From Alphaproteobacteria bacterium (GTDB lineage: Bacteria; Pseudomonadota; Alphaproteobacteria; Micavibrionales; UBA2020), in contig JADYYV010000230.1 in assembly GCA_020853455.1 (NCBI GenBank), positions 1 to 6,093 on the forward strand: a DNA stretch of 6,093 bases, in the 5' to 3' direction. Shown here piece by piece: positions 1 to 5,592 of this stretch. The first letter of the stretch is position 1. Each line of letters opens with the position of its first letter. A program made the translations under genes and the position numbers. The notes beneath the pieces are model-generated. The model was given only the letters and a program-made list of their open reading frames with translations. It did not search any database and was not told the DNA's origin.

Positions 1-222
<222 letters not shown>

Positions 223-280
223 CCGCTTTCCCCCGTGACAACCCCCGATTGAAGGGGCAGAATAATCGTGCATGAACAGC

Positions 281-286
281 AGGGAG
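281..286 (+). promoter_or_regulatory. Ribosome binding site of the HD-GYP gene
   Basis: AGGGAG lies ten bases ahead of ATG 297. The spacing is slightly long but it is the only purine-rich SD-like stretch near this start, and it favours ATG 297 over the out-of-frame ATG at 304. Confidence 0.55.
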
Positions 287-296
287 TTCCGACACC

Positions 297-911
297 ATGC
301 CCCATGACGAAATCACGCTTGCGTTATATCAAAGCCTTGCCACCCTTGCAGATATCATCACGCTGCGCGAAGCCGGCGCGATGGACCATCAGCGCAACGT
401 GTCGCAAATTTCCCGCGCCATCGCCCAGATCATGCGCATGGACGAAGACGCGATCGAGGCGATCCGCATCGCGGGCACGTTGCACGATGTCGGCTTTATC
501 CTGATCCCGTCGGGCATCCTGACCAAGCCCGACGAACTGACCGACCAGGAACGCGCCGTCATCCGCCAGCACCCGATCCACAGCGCCGAAATTATCAAGA
601 ACATCGAATTCCCCTGGCCGGTCGCCGAAATCGTTTTGCAGCACCACGAACGCCTCGACGGTTCCGGCTATCCGCAAGGCCTGAAGGGCGACGAGATTTT
701 GCTGGAGGCGAAGATTATCGCGGTCGCCGATGTGGTGGAATCCATGCTCTCCCCCCGCCCGTGGCGCAATGCGCTGCCGCTGGAAGCCGCGCTGGCGGAG
801 ATCGAGGGCGGCAGCGGCACGAAATACGACCCGCTGGTGGTGGAAACGGCGATCGAGCTTTATACCAAGCAGAAATACCGCCTAGACCCCGAATATTACG
901 GGCGCGGCTGA
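297..911 (+). CDS. Stand-alone HD-GYP domain protein, probable cyclic-di-GMP phosphodiesterase
   Basis: This 204-residue protein is almost entirely one HD-GYP domain, the family that hydrolyses cyclic-di-GMP to pGpG or GMP at a bi- or trinuclear metal centre. The metal ligands expected for the family are visible: His31 (HQRNV), His63-Asp64 (HDVG), His92 (QHP), His116-His117 (HHERLDGSGYP) and Asp145 (ADVVES). Lys77 (ILTKP) and the GYP loop 124-126 that contacts the ligand are also present. The run from EFPWP to ADVVE is typical of a subfamily usually attached to a receiver domain, but here there is no receiver, PAS or membrane segment in front. Residue 67 is Phe where the family normally has Lys (HDIGK), so activity could be altered. 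No signal peptide is seen, so it should be cytoplasmic. The PAP2 gene follows after one base and is probably cotranscribed. Confidence 0.92.
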   Translation: MPHDEITLALYQSLATLADIITLREAGAMDHQRNVSQISRAIAQIMRMDEDAIEAIRIAGTLHDVGFILIPSGILTKPDELTDQERAVIRQHPIHSAEIIKNIEFPWPVAEIVLQHHERLDGSGYPQGLKGDEILLEAKIIAVADVVESMLSPRPWRNALPLEAALAEIEGGSGTKYDPLVVETAIELYTKQKYRLDPEYYGRG

Positions 912-912
912 T

Positions 913-1638
913 TTGAAACCGTCCTTCGCGCATAAGCACCCCCTCCTCCGCAACGCGCTGCAGACGCTGCGCAACCACCCGAAATATTTTATCATCGCCG
1001 CGCTGTGCCTTGCCGGGTTCTGGATGTTCGGGGAGCTGGCTTCGGAGGTGCATGAAGGCGAAAGCGCGCAGATCGACAAGCAATTATTGCTGATGCTGCG
1101 CAACCCATCCGACACCACCGACCCCATCGGCGGGCGCTGGCTGGAAGAAATCATGCGCGACCTGACGGCGCTGGGCGGCGCGTTTGTCGTGACATCCATT
1201 TCCGTCATCGCCTTCATTTACCTGCTGGTATCCAAACAGACCGCGCGCGGCTGGTATCTGGCCATTTCCGTTGCGACGGGCTTCCTGTTCAGCAGCCTGA
1301 TGAAATACGGCTTCGACCGCCCGCGTCCCGACCTCGTGCCGCACGGCTCGATCGTCTATACCTCCAGCTTCCCGAGCGGTCATTCACTGATGAGCGCGCT
1401 CGCCTACCTGACGCTGGCGGTATTGCTGGCGGAGGCGCAGACGCGCAGCGGCATGAAAATCTATTTCATGGTCGTCGCCATCCTCATTACCATGCTGACA
1501 GGCATTTCACGCGTCTATCTGGGCGTGCATTGGCCCAGCGACGTACTGGCCGGATGGCTGGGCGGCGCGTCATGGGCGATGATGATCTGGCTGATCTGGA
1601 CGCGCATCCTGCACACCAGCAAAAACCGCAAGAAATAA
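913..1638 (+). CDS. PAP2-family membrane phosphatase
   Basis: The 241-residue protein has all three phosphatidic-acid-phosphatase type 2 signatures: KX6RP as Lys131 to Arg138-Pro139, PSGH at 154-157, and SRX5HX3D with Arg200, His206 and Asp210. His206 is the expected phospho-acceptor and His157 the proton donor. About six membrane helices can be drawn (roughly 25-42, 87-106, 112-130, 158-175, 182-198, 207-229), placing the active site at the periplasmic face. Known relatives dephosphorylate lipid phosphates such as undecaprenyl diphosphate, phosphatidate or phosphatidylglycerophosphate; the substrate here cannot be chosen from sequence. The start is TTG 913, one base after the HD-GYP stop, without a strong SD, which suggests translational coupling. 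The first in-frame ATG (1024) would cut into the first membrane helix. The stop TAA 1636-1638 abuts the stop of the opposing DUF3299 gene. Confidence 0.92.
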   Translation: MKPSFAHKHPLLRNALQTLRNHPKYFIIAALCLAGFWMFGELASEVHEGESAQIDKQLLLMLRNPSDTTDPIGGRWLEEIMRDLTALGGAFVVTSISVIAFIYLLVSKQTARGWYLAISVATGFLFSSLMKYGFDRPRPDLVPHGSIVYTSSFPSGHSLMSALAYLTLAVLLAEAQTRSGMKIYFMVVAILITMLTGISRVYLGVHWPSDVLAGWLGGASWAMMIWLIWTRILHTSKNRKK

Positions 1639-2199
1639 TCACTTCACGACTTCCGCGTTTTTCAGGCGGTAAAACACGCCGCTGTCCGGGTCGGACGGCA
1701 CCAGTTCAAGCACGCCCGTGACCGTTATCGGGTCATAGGAAAATTTGGCGGGCTTTTTCTCCGCATGAACCTCGATCACCAGCGCGGGCGCGACATGGTA
1801 ATGGAACGGGCAGCCGACGGGGAACGGCCCCAGCAGAAATTCCTTCTGCCTGTCGGATGATTCAAGCGGGAACATGAAACCCTTCACCGTGATTTCCTTG
1901 CCCGCCAGCGCCTTCACCGCCGGCGTGAAAACGGGTTTGTAATACTGGTATTCGTAACCGTCCTTGTCCTTGCCCTGAATATTCTTTTCGGCGGTCGATC
2001 CCAGCAGTTTCCAGTCGGTCGCGCCCTTGGGCACGTCGATATAGTTTTTAGCCAGATCTTTCAGCGTCTGCGACGGGCTGTCGAGAGGCCCCAGGTCGAT
2101 CGTGCCGGAAATACTGGAGGTGGTGGTTTTATATTCCACCTTCTCCAGCGCATAAGCTGGCGCGACCGTCAGCAACAGAAGCGGGATAACGTATTTCAT
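1639..2199 (-). CDS. Secreted DUF3299-like protein, last gene of the ABC operon
   Basis: The 186-residue product starts with a clear Sec signal peptide: Lys2, a hydrophobic core and an AYA cleavage site after residue 17, so it should be periplasmic. There is no lipobox cysteine. The mature part has the layout of DUF3299 proteins: DWKLL near 62-66, a Tyr-rich stretch, FTPAVKALAGKEITVKGFMFP (about 91-111), then FLLGPFPVGCPFHYH (121-135) and a C-terminal beta-rich part. Cys130, His133 and His135 form a CxxHxH cluster that could bind a metal; this is inference. DUF3299 proteins are commonly encoded beside an FtsX-like permease and a LolD-like ATPase, exactly as here. Its ATG overlaps the permease stop as ATGA (2196-2199), so translation is probably coupled. 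The family assignment is from memory of its pattern; the biochemical function is not established. Confidence 0.78.
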   Translation of the reverse strand: MKYVIPLLLLTVAPAYALEKVEYKTTTSSISGTIDLGPLDSPSQTLKDLAKNYIDVPKGATDWKLLGSTAEKNIQGKDKDGYEYQYYKPVFTPAVKALAGKEITVKGFMFPLESSDRQKEFLLGPFPVGCPFHYHVAPALVIEVHAEKKPAKFSYDPITVTGVLELVPSDPDSGVFYRLKNAEVVK

Positions 2200-3401
2200 G
2201 CGCGCCCCCGTGCCAGCAATCCGGCGATATCCGTCCGCGCCGCAGATACGGCGGGAACGACAGCCGCAAACAATCCGGTCACAAGCCCCATCAGCAGCAA
2301 GCAGCCATCCAGCATATGGAACTGCAGGAAGGATGCCGGAGCAACGACACCGCCAAGGCTGGAGATATTCGCCGCCATTTCATAGGCAAGCAGGTGCCCC
2401 AGCGCGATGCCTGCGACCGTGCCCGCCCCCGCAAGCATAACTCCCTCCGCAGCGACGGTTCCCGCCAGCGTTTCCGGCGAGGCCCCCAGCACGCGCAGCA
2501 CGCCAAGATCATAGCGCCGCGCCGAGAGCGACGATGCGAGCGATGACAACAGCATCAGCGCCGACAGCGCAACGAAACCGATGCCGACCGCGGCCAGCAG
2601 GTCGCGCCCGAAGCCGAGGCTCTGCGACAGCCGCGCCATTTCATAGGACGGGCTGGCGGCGATCATGTTCGATGTTGCATTGATCTCGCGCGGCAGCGAC
2701 ATGGTGGCGATGGGTCTTTTGACTTTTACCAGCAACGCCGTCACCTGATGCGCAACCTCCATATCCTGCGCCGCGTCAGGGTCTCCGATATCGGGGTGTC
2801 TGTGCAGCTCCTGCACGCTGCCGAGCGCCGTGACGATCAGGCGGTCCAGCACCGTGCCGGTTGGCTTCAGTACGCCGGTGATTTTATAATCGTGAAAATG
2901 ATGCACATCGCCGCCATCCGCCGCAAGGCCGTGGACGCCCGCGAAACTGTCGCCGGTTTTTAACCCCGTCAGCGCGCCTGCAACGGCATCAAACGGGGCG
3001 GCAAACATTTTCCCATCTTCATATTGCGCGCCGTAATGCGCCAGATATTCCGGCATGGTGCCGACGATGCGGAAACCGCGATAGTTGTCGCCCAACGCAA
3101 CGGGAATGATGGATTTGACCTTGGGGTTATGCTGCAGTTTTTCCATGTCGCGGATGTCGATATTTCCGGTGGGCACATCGGCATGATAAACGCTCGACAA
3201 TACCAGCTGCAGCGGACTGCCCTTGGCGCCTACCACCACATCGATGCCCTGGGCGTTGCGCAGGAAACCGTCCTGCACGCCCTGCGACAGCAACAATAAC
3301 GCCGCCAGCAGCGCAACACCGGCGGAGGCCGCCGTCACGCACAGCGCCGACTGCAGCGGGCGCGAACGGATGGAAGATAATGCGAGCGATAACGCGTTCA
3401 T
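2196..3401 (-). CDS. FtsX/MacB-like ABC transporter permease
   Basis: This 401-residue protein has the four-helix layout of the FtsX/LolC/MacB permease class: one helix near residues 17-39, a large periplasmic domain to about 265, then three helices near 267-290, 312-336 and 364-386. The cytoplasmic motif RRYDLGVLRVLGASPE (295-310) is the coupling segment typical of FtsX domains. Such permeases do not usually import solutes; they transmit ATPase motion to periplasmic or lipid-linked substrates. The periplasmic domain includes KPTGTVLDRL (179-188), a stretch I associate with the subfamily found next to DUF3299, preceded by a His-rich loop (His157, 167, 168, 170). Both ends overlap neighbours by ATGA, with the ATPase stop at 3398-3400 and the DUF3299 start at 2199. 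It most likely works as a homodimer with the ATPase encoded just upstream. Confidence 0.91.
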   Translation of the reverse strand: MNALSLALSSIRSRPLQSALCVTAASAGVALLAALLLLSQGVQDGFLRNAQGIDVVVGAKGSPLQLVLSSVYHADVPTGNIDIRDMEKLQHNPKVKSIIPVALGDNYRGFRIVGTMPEYLAHYGAQYEDGKMFAAPFDAVAGALTGLKTGDSFAGVHGLAADGGDVHHFHDYKITGVLKPTGTVLDRLIVTALGSVQELHRHPDIGDPDAAQDMEVAHQVTALLVKVKRPIATMSLPREINATSNMIAASPSYEMARLSQSLGFGRDLLAAVGIGFVALSALMLLSSLASSLSARRYDLGVLRVLGASPETLAGTVAAEGVMLAGAGTVAGIALGHLLAYEMAANISSLGGVVAPASFLQFHMLDGCLLLMGLVTGLFAAVVPAVSAARTDIAGLLARGRA

Positions 3402-4048
3402 GCGGCCCCCTTCACCCGCGCATCGAGGCGGATGATTTTTGTGAAACGGGAAAGGATGCGGGTGTCATGCGTGGCGACGACCAGCGCGGCCTTCGTCTCC
3501 GCCGCCTGCGCAACCAGCAAGTCCATCACCACTTCGGCATTGGCATCGTCAAGCGCCGATGTGGGTTCATCCGCCAGCAGCAGCTGCGGCTTGTTCAGGA
3601 CAGCGCGGGCGATGGCGGCGCGCTGCTGTTCGCCCTGGCTCAAGGCATCCGGCTTGCGATGTGATTTTTCCGCGAGGCCGAGCTTTACCAGCAGTTGGTC
3701 GATCCTGTCCTCGTACCGCGCCGTACCGGCCATATCGGCGGCAAGAGCGATATTCTGGCGCAGGGTGAGCGCAGGCAGCAGATGCAGCGTCTGGAATACG
3801 CAGCCCAGATTCTTCCCCCGCCATTTGTCGCGTGCACGCGGCGACATGGCGTAGACATCGCGCACATGGAAATTGACCGCGCCGGTGGCCGGGCGCAGCA
3901 GGCCCGCGATCACGGATAACAGCGTTGTCTTGCCGCAGCCGGACGGCCCCAGCAAAACCACACGGTCATCGAATTCGACGGATAAATCGGGAAAGGTCAG
4001 CAACGGCGCATTTTTCCGCGCCACGGATATGTTTCGTGCATCAAGCAT
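3398..4048 (-). CDS. ABC transporter ATP-binding protein, LolD/MacB class
   Basis: A complete 216-residue nucleotide-binding domain. It shows Walker A GPSGCGKT (34-41), the Q-loop with Gln86 (CVFQT), the signature LSQGE (136-140, the LSGGQ variant usual in LolD-like ATPases), Walker B LLLADE (156-161), D-loop SALD (164-167) and the switch His194 (THD). All catalytic residues are intact. The size and signature match ATPases that drive FtsX/LolCE-type permeases rather than classic solute importers. It would sit on the cytoplasmic face bound to the permease encoded next, whose ATG overlaps its stop. ATG 4048 is chosen because GGAG stands ten bases upstream and the protein starts at the normal place for the family. 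The small membrane protein gene ends 40 bases upstream, consistent with one operon. Confidence 0.94.
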   Translation of the reverse strand: MLDARNISVARKNAPLLTFPDLSVEFDDRVVLLGPSGCGKTTLLSVIAGLLRPATGAVNFHVRDVYAMSPRARDKWRGKNLGCVFQTLHLLPALTLRQNIALAADMAGTARYEDRIDQLLVKLGLAEKSHRKPDALSQGEQQRAAIARAVLNKPQLLLADEPTSALDDANAEVVMDLLVAQAAETKAALVVATHDTRILSRFTKIIRLDARVKGAA

Positions 4049-4058
4049 CGGCGTGTTA

Positions 4059-4062
4059 CTCC
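4059..4062 (-). promoter_or_regulatory. Ribosome binding site of the ABC ATPase
   Basis: On the minus strand GGAG, within TTTGGAGTAA, lies ten bases ahead of ATG 4048. It is the only SD-like sequence in the 40-base gap after the small membrane protein gene and supports this start. Confidence 0.6.
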
Positions 4063-4088
4063 AAAAATTTCAGGACAGGACTGAAAGA

Positions 4089-4391
4089 TCAGGAATATGC
4101 GGGCGGTGCGCGGGCGTGGAATGAATTTTTGGCGGAGAAAATGCGGAACTGCGCAGGCAACGCCCCGCCGAAATCGGCACGCGCGAATTGCAGCGCGACA
4201 AACACGGCGACCGCGACCAAGCCAAGGCTGTGCGCAGCAAAGGCAACCGGGCAATCATCGCCCAGCTGTTCGCTCTGCGCCTGTTCCTTCAGGTGCGCAG
4301 GATAATGCGCGGCAATCGCCACCTGAGCGATGAGCATCATCAGCAGCACGGCAGACAGGACGATTTTCGATGTAAAGGCGCGCCAGTTCAT
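4089..4391 (-). CDS. Small membrane protein with Cys/His pairs (DUF2946-like), first gene of the ABC operon
   Basis: With ATG 4391 the product is 100 residues. A hydrophobic segment (about 9-28), which could be a signal anchor or signal peptide ending at AIAA, is followed by a polar stretch with His29, His33, Cys47 and His54. A second hydrophobic segment (about 54-70) comes next, and the protein ends in an ARAPP motif near its C-terminus. This layout, and in particular the terminal ARAPP, recalls the small DUF2946-type proteins often found near metal-related genes, but the match is weak and is my reading only. A longer version from TTG 4433 (14 more residues) is possible; I prefer ATG 4391 because the candidate promoter lies within that extension. 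No SD precedes the ATG, which fits a leaderless message. In related zinc-regulated operons the leading gene instead encodes a His-rich DUF2796 protein, so this may be a functional substitute. Confidence 0.6.
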   Translation of the reverse strand: MNWRAFTSKIVLSAVLLMMLIAQVAIAAHYPAHLKEQAQSEQLGDDCPVAFAAHSLGLVAVAVFVALQFARADFGGALPAQFRIFSAKNSFHARAPPAYS

Positions 4392-4398
4392 GCGCCAA

Positions 4399-4427
4399 AA
4401 GCTAGGCTTCGCCTGATGCCTAGTCAA
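4399..4427 (-). promoter_or_regulatory. Candidate promoter of the ABC operon, possibly leaderless
   Basis: On the minus strand TTGACT (4427-4422) is separated by 17 bases from TAGCTT (4404-4399). The -35 matches four to five of six consensus bases; the -10 is weak (three of six). Seven bases separate the -10 from ATG 4391, so transcription would start at or next to the start codon. The absence of an SD ahead of that ATG agrees with this. Confidence 0.42.
4402..4423. repeat. Perfect 6-bp dyad over the operon promoter (candidate operator)
   Basis: CTAGGC (4402-4407) and GCCTAG (4418-4423) form a perfect inverted repeat with a ten-base centre. It overlaps the end of the candidate -35 and the start of the -10 on the minus strand. 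This is where a dimeric regulator would act on the operon. The sequence does not match the alphaproteobacterial Zur box as I remember it, nor a typical CueR/ZntR operator, so the regulator is unknown. Confidence 0.45.
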
Positions 4428-4451
4428 TAGCAACGCCCGTTCGCTTTGATT

Positions 4452-4479
4452 TTGCTGGGTTAAAAGTCAATTGCATAAT
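4452..4479 (+). promoter_or_regulatory. Candidate promoter of pepE
   Basis: TTGCTG (4452-4457), a 16-base spacer and CATAAT (4474-4479, five of six consensus) would start a message near 4486 with a leader of about 45 bases to ATG 4531. A second, weaker arrangement is TTGCAT (4471-4476) with TATCCT (4493-4498). Either makes the region 4392-4530 a divergent promoter shared with the ABC operon. Confidence 0.38.
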
Positions 4480-4518
4480 TCACCACCCATGCTATCCTCC
4501 TTTCACCATCACATTCAC

Positions 4519-4523
4519 AGAGG
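4519..4523 (+). promoter_or_regulatory. Ribosome binding site that decides the pepE start
   Basis: AGAGG lies seven bases ahead of ATG 4531. It argues against the upstream in-frame TTG at 4471, which would add 20 residues read through the candidate promoter. Confidence 0.7.
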
Positions 4524-4530
4524 TTTTCGC

Positions 4531-5367
4531 ATGTCCGATCTGACCAAAGATTTCGGCGCTTCCGCACCCAAGGCAAAGGCAGAACCGAACCGCGACAACA
4601 TCAACCTCCTGCTTCTCAGCCACGGCGCGCTGGCGCAGAAGCGGAACGAAACCCTTCAGGAATTGTTCGGCGCTTCGCCTGAAAACCCGAAAACCATTAT
4701 GTATGTCGCCTATGCGCTGGGCGATCAGGATGCGGCATTGGCGCGCACCAAAGCATGGATGGAGCCGCTGGGCATCAACGTCATATCCGCGCACCAACAA
4801 GCCGACCCCGTCGCCGCGCTGGCGAAGGTCGACGGCGTGTTCGTGACGGGCGGAAACACTTTCCGCCTGCTGGACAAGCTGCAAAAAACCGGCCTGCTGG
4901 AAGCCATTCGTGACAAGGCATTCGAGGGCTTCCCCTATATGGGTGCCAGCGCGGGCATCAACGTCACGGGTCTTACGATCATGACCACCAACGACATGCC
5001 CATCGTGCAGCCACGCGACATGAACGCGATGGGGCTTGTGCCGTTCCAGATCAACCCGCATTACGTCGATGGCAAATTCTATTACGAGGAAGACGGCAAG
5101 GTTATCCCCTATGCGGGTGAAAGCCGCGCCGACCGGTTGAACCAGTATCACGAAGAAAACAGCACACCCATCATCGGCGTGCGCGAAGGATCGGCGCTGC
5201 GTGTGCGCGGCAACAGCATCGAACTGCTGGGCGGCAAGCCCGCGCATGTGTTCGAGCAGGGCAAACCGAATGCGATCACGACGGATGACAGCGTGCTGAC
5301 GGCGTTCATGAAGCCTGTAAAGCCGCAGGCTCCTGCCACAGGCACGCCCAAGCCGCCGAATCCGTAG
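4531..5367 (+). CDS. pepE: Peptidase E, alpha-aspartyl dipeptidase (family S51)
   Basis: The 278-residue protein aligns by eye with enterobacterial PepE, a cytoplasmic serine peptidase that cleaves N-terminal Asp-X dipeptides. Visible landmarks are NLLLLSHG (25-32), TGGNTFRLL (106-114), the nucleophile elbow GASAG with Ser140, TTNDMPIV with Asp155, FQINPHY with His177, GESRADR (196-202) and REG with Glu219. The Ser-His distance of 37 residues equals that in the Escherichia/Salmonella enzyme (Ser120, His157, with Glu192 or Asp135 as the acid), so it should be active. Compared with that roughly 229-residue enzyme it has about 22 extra residues at the N-terminus, polar and without a signal peptide, and a Pro-rich tail (about 261-278). 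ATG 4531 is supported by its SD. It is transcribed away from the ABC operon and shows no functional link to it. Confidence 0.92.
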   Translation: MSDLTKDFGASAPKAKAEPNRDNINLLLLSHGALAQKRNETLQELFGASPENPKTIMYVAYALGDQDAALARTKAWMEPLGINVISAHQQADPVAALAKVDGVFVTGGNTFRLLDKLQKTGLLEAIRDKAFEGFPYMGASAGINVTGLTIMTTNDMPIVQPRDMNAMGLVPFQINPHYVDGKFYYEEDGKVIPYAGESRADRLNQYHEENSTPIIGVREGSALRVRGNSIELLGGKPAHVFEQGKPNAITTDDSVLTAFMKPVKPQAPATGTPKPPNP

Positions 5368-5382
5368 CGCCACCGAATTATC

Positions 5383-5408
5383 TTATTTATATCAATTATT
5401 TATACAAT
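5383..5408. repeat. AT-rich direct repeat, two copies with 13-base period
   Basis: TTATTTATA occurs at 5383-5391 and again at 5396-5404, each followed by a CAA-containing stretch (TCAATT and CAATTT). The copies sit just upstream of a candidate -35, where an UP element or regulator could bind. Low complexity makes a chance origin possible. Confidence 0.4.
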
Positions 5409-5413
5409 TTTAC

Positions 5414-5442
5414 TTGTGCTCTCCCGACAACGGTATTATACA
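5414..5442 (+). promoter_or_regulatory. Candidate promoter ahead of the membrane protein gene
   Basis: TTGTGC (5414-5419), a 17-base spacer and TATACA (5437-5442) form a plausible sigma-70-type promoter. The -10 lies inside the palindrome at 5434-5447. It would leave a leader of about 145 bases before GTG 5593, which is long. Confidence 0.33.
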
Positions 5443-5447
5443 TAATA
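5434..5447. repeat. AT-only palindrome TATTAT-AC-ATAATA
   Basis: TATTAT and ATAATA are perfect inverted repeats with a two-base centre. They overlap the candidate -10, so this could be an operator, though such AT-only dyads also arise by chance. Confidence 0.4.
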
Positions 5448-5580
5448 TCTAGCAGGGCGTTTATTCTCGGCTGTGGTTTTCCTGAGACGGATTGTTTCCC
5501 GCAGCCCCGACCACTTCGCGCCCGGCAAAACAGCCTCGATTTTGTATCTTTAAAAAATGCAGCGCGCATGTCGCCTGCAA

Positions 5581-5585
5581 AGGGG
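5581..5585 (+). promoter_or_regulatory. Ribosome binding site that decides the GTG start at 5593
   Basis: AGGGG, within AAAGGGGAAA, lies seven bases ahead of GTG 5593. The alternative in-frame ATG at 5557 has only an A/T run upstream and no SD, so the GTG start is preferred. Confidence 0.65.
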
Positions 5586-5592
5586 AAAAGCG

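Larger units (their letters stand above)
5368..5592. other. Intergenic region with an AT-rich island
   Basis: The 225 bases between pepE and the next gene hold no convincing coding sequence and no hairpin-plus-T-run terminator. Bases from about 5375 to 5450 are strongly AT-rich against a GC-rich background and contain the direct repeat, candidate promoter and palindrome listed separately. From about 5451 to 5592 the composition is mixed. GGCTGT (5469-5474) and ACAGCC (5530-5535) are complementary, but the 55-base loop makes a hairpin uncertain. Confidence 0.6.

Noticed and set aside
242..257. CCCCC...GGGG inverted repeat after secA as a terminator
   Set aside because: Only a four-base stem, no following T-run, and it lies just before the HD-GYP ribosome binding site.
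4392..4433. TTG 4433 as start of the small membrane protein
   Set aside because: The added 14 residues overlap the candidate promoter and dyad, and add a polar stretch before the hydrophobic segment; not fully excluded.
4471..4530. Longer PepE from the in-frame TTG at 4471
   Set aside because: It has no SD and reads through the candidate promoter; ATG 4531 has AGAGG at seven bases.
4492..5373. Long minus-strand open frame of 293 codons opposite pepE
   Set aside because: It is antisense to a gene with a complete set of catalytic motifs; its Arg/His/Val-rich composition is typical of the reverse of GC-rich coding DNA.
5469..5535. GGCTGT/ACAGCC as a riboswitch or terminator stem
   Set aside because: Six-base stem closing a 55-base loop with no recognisable riboswitch core or T-run.
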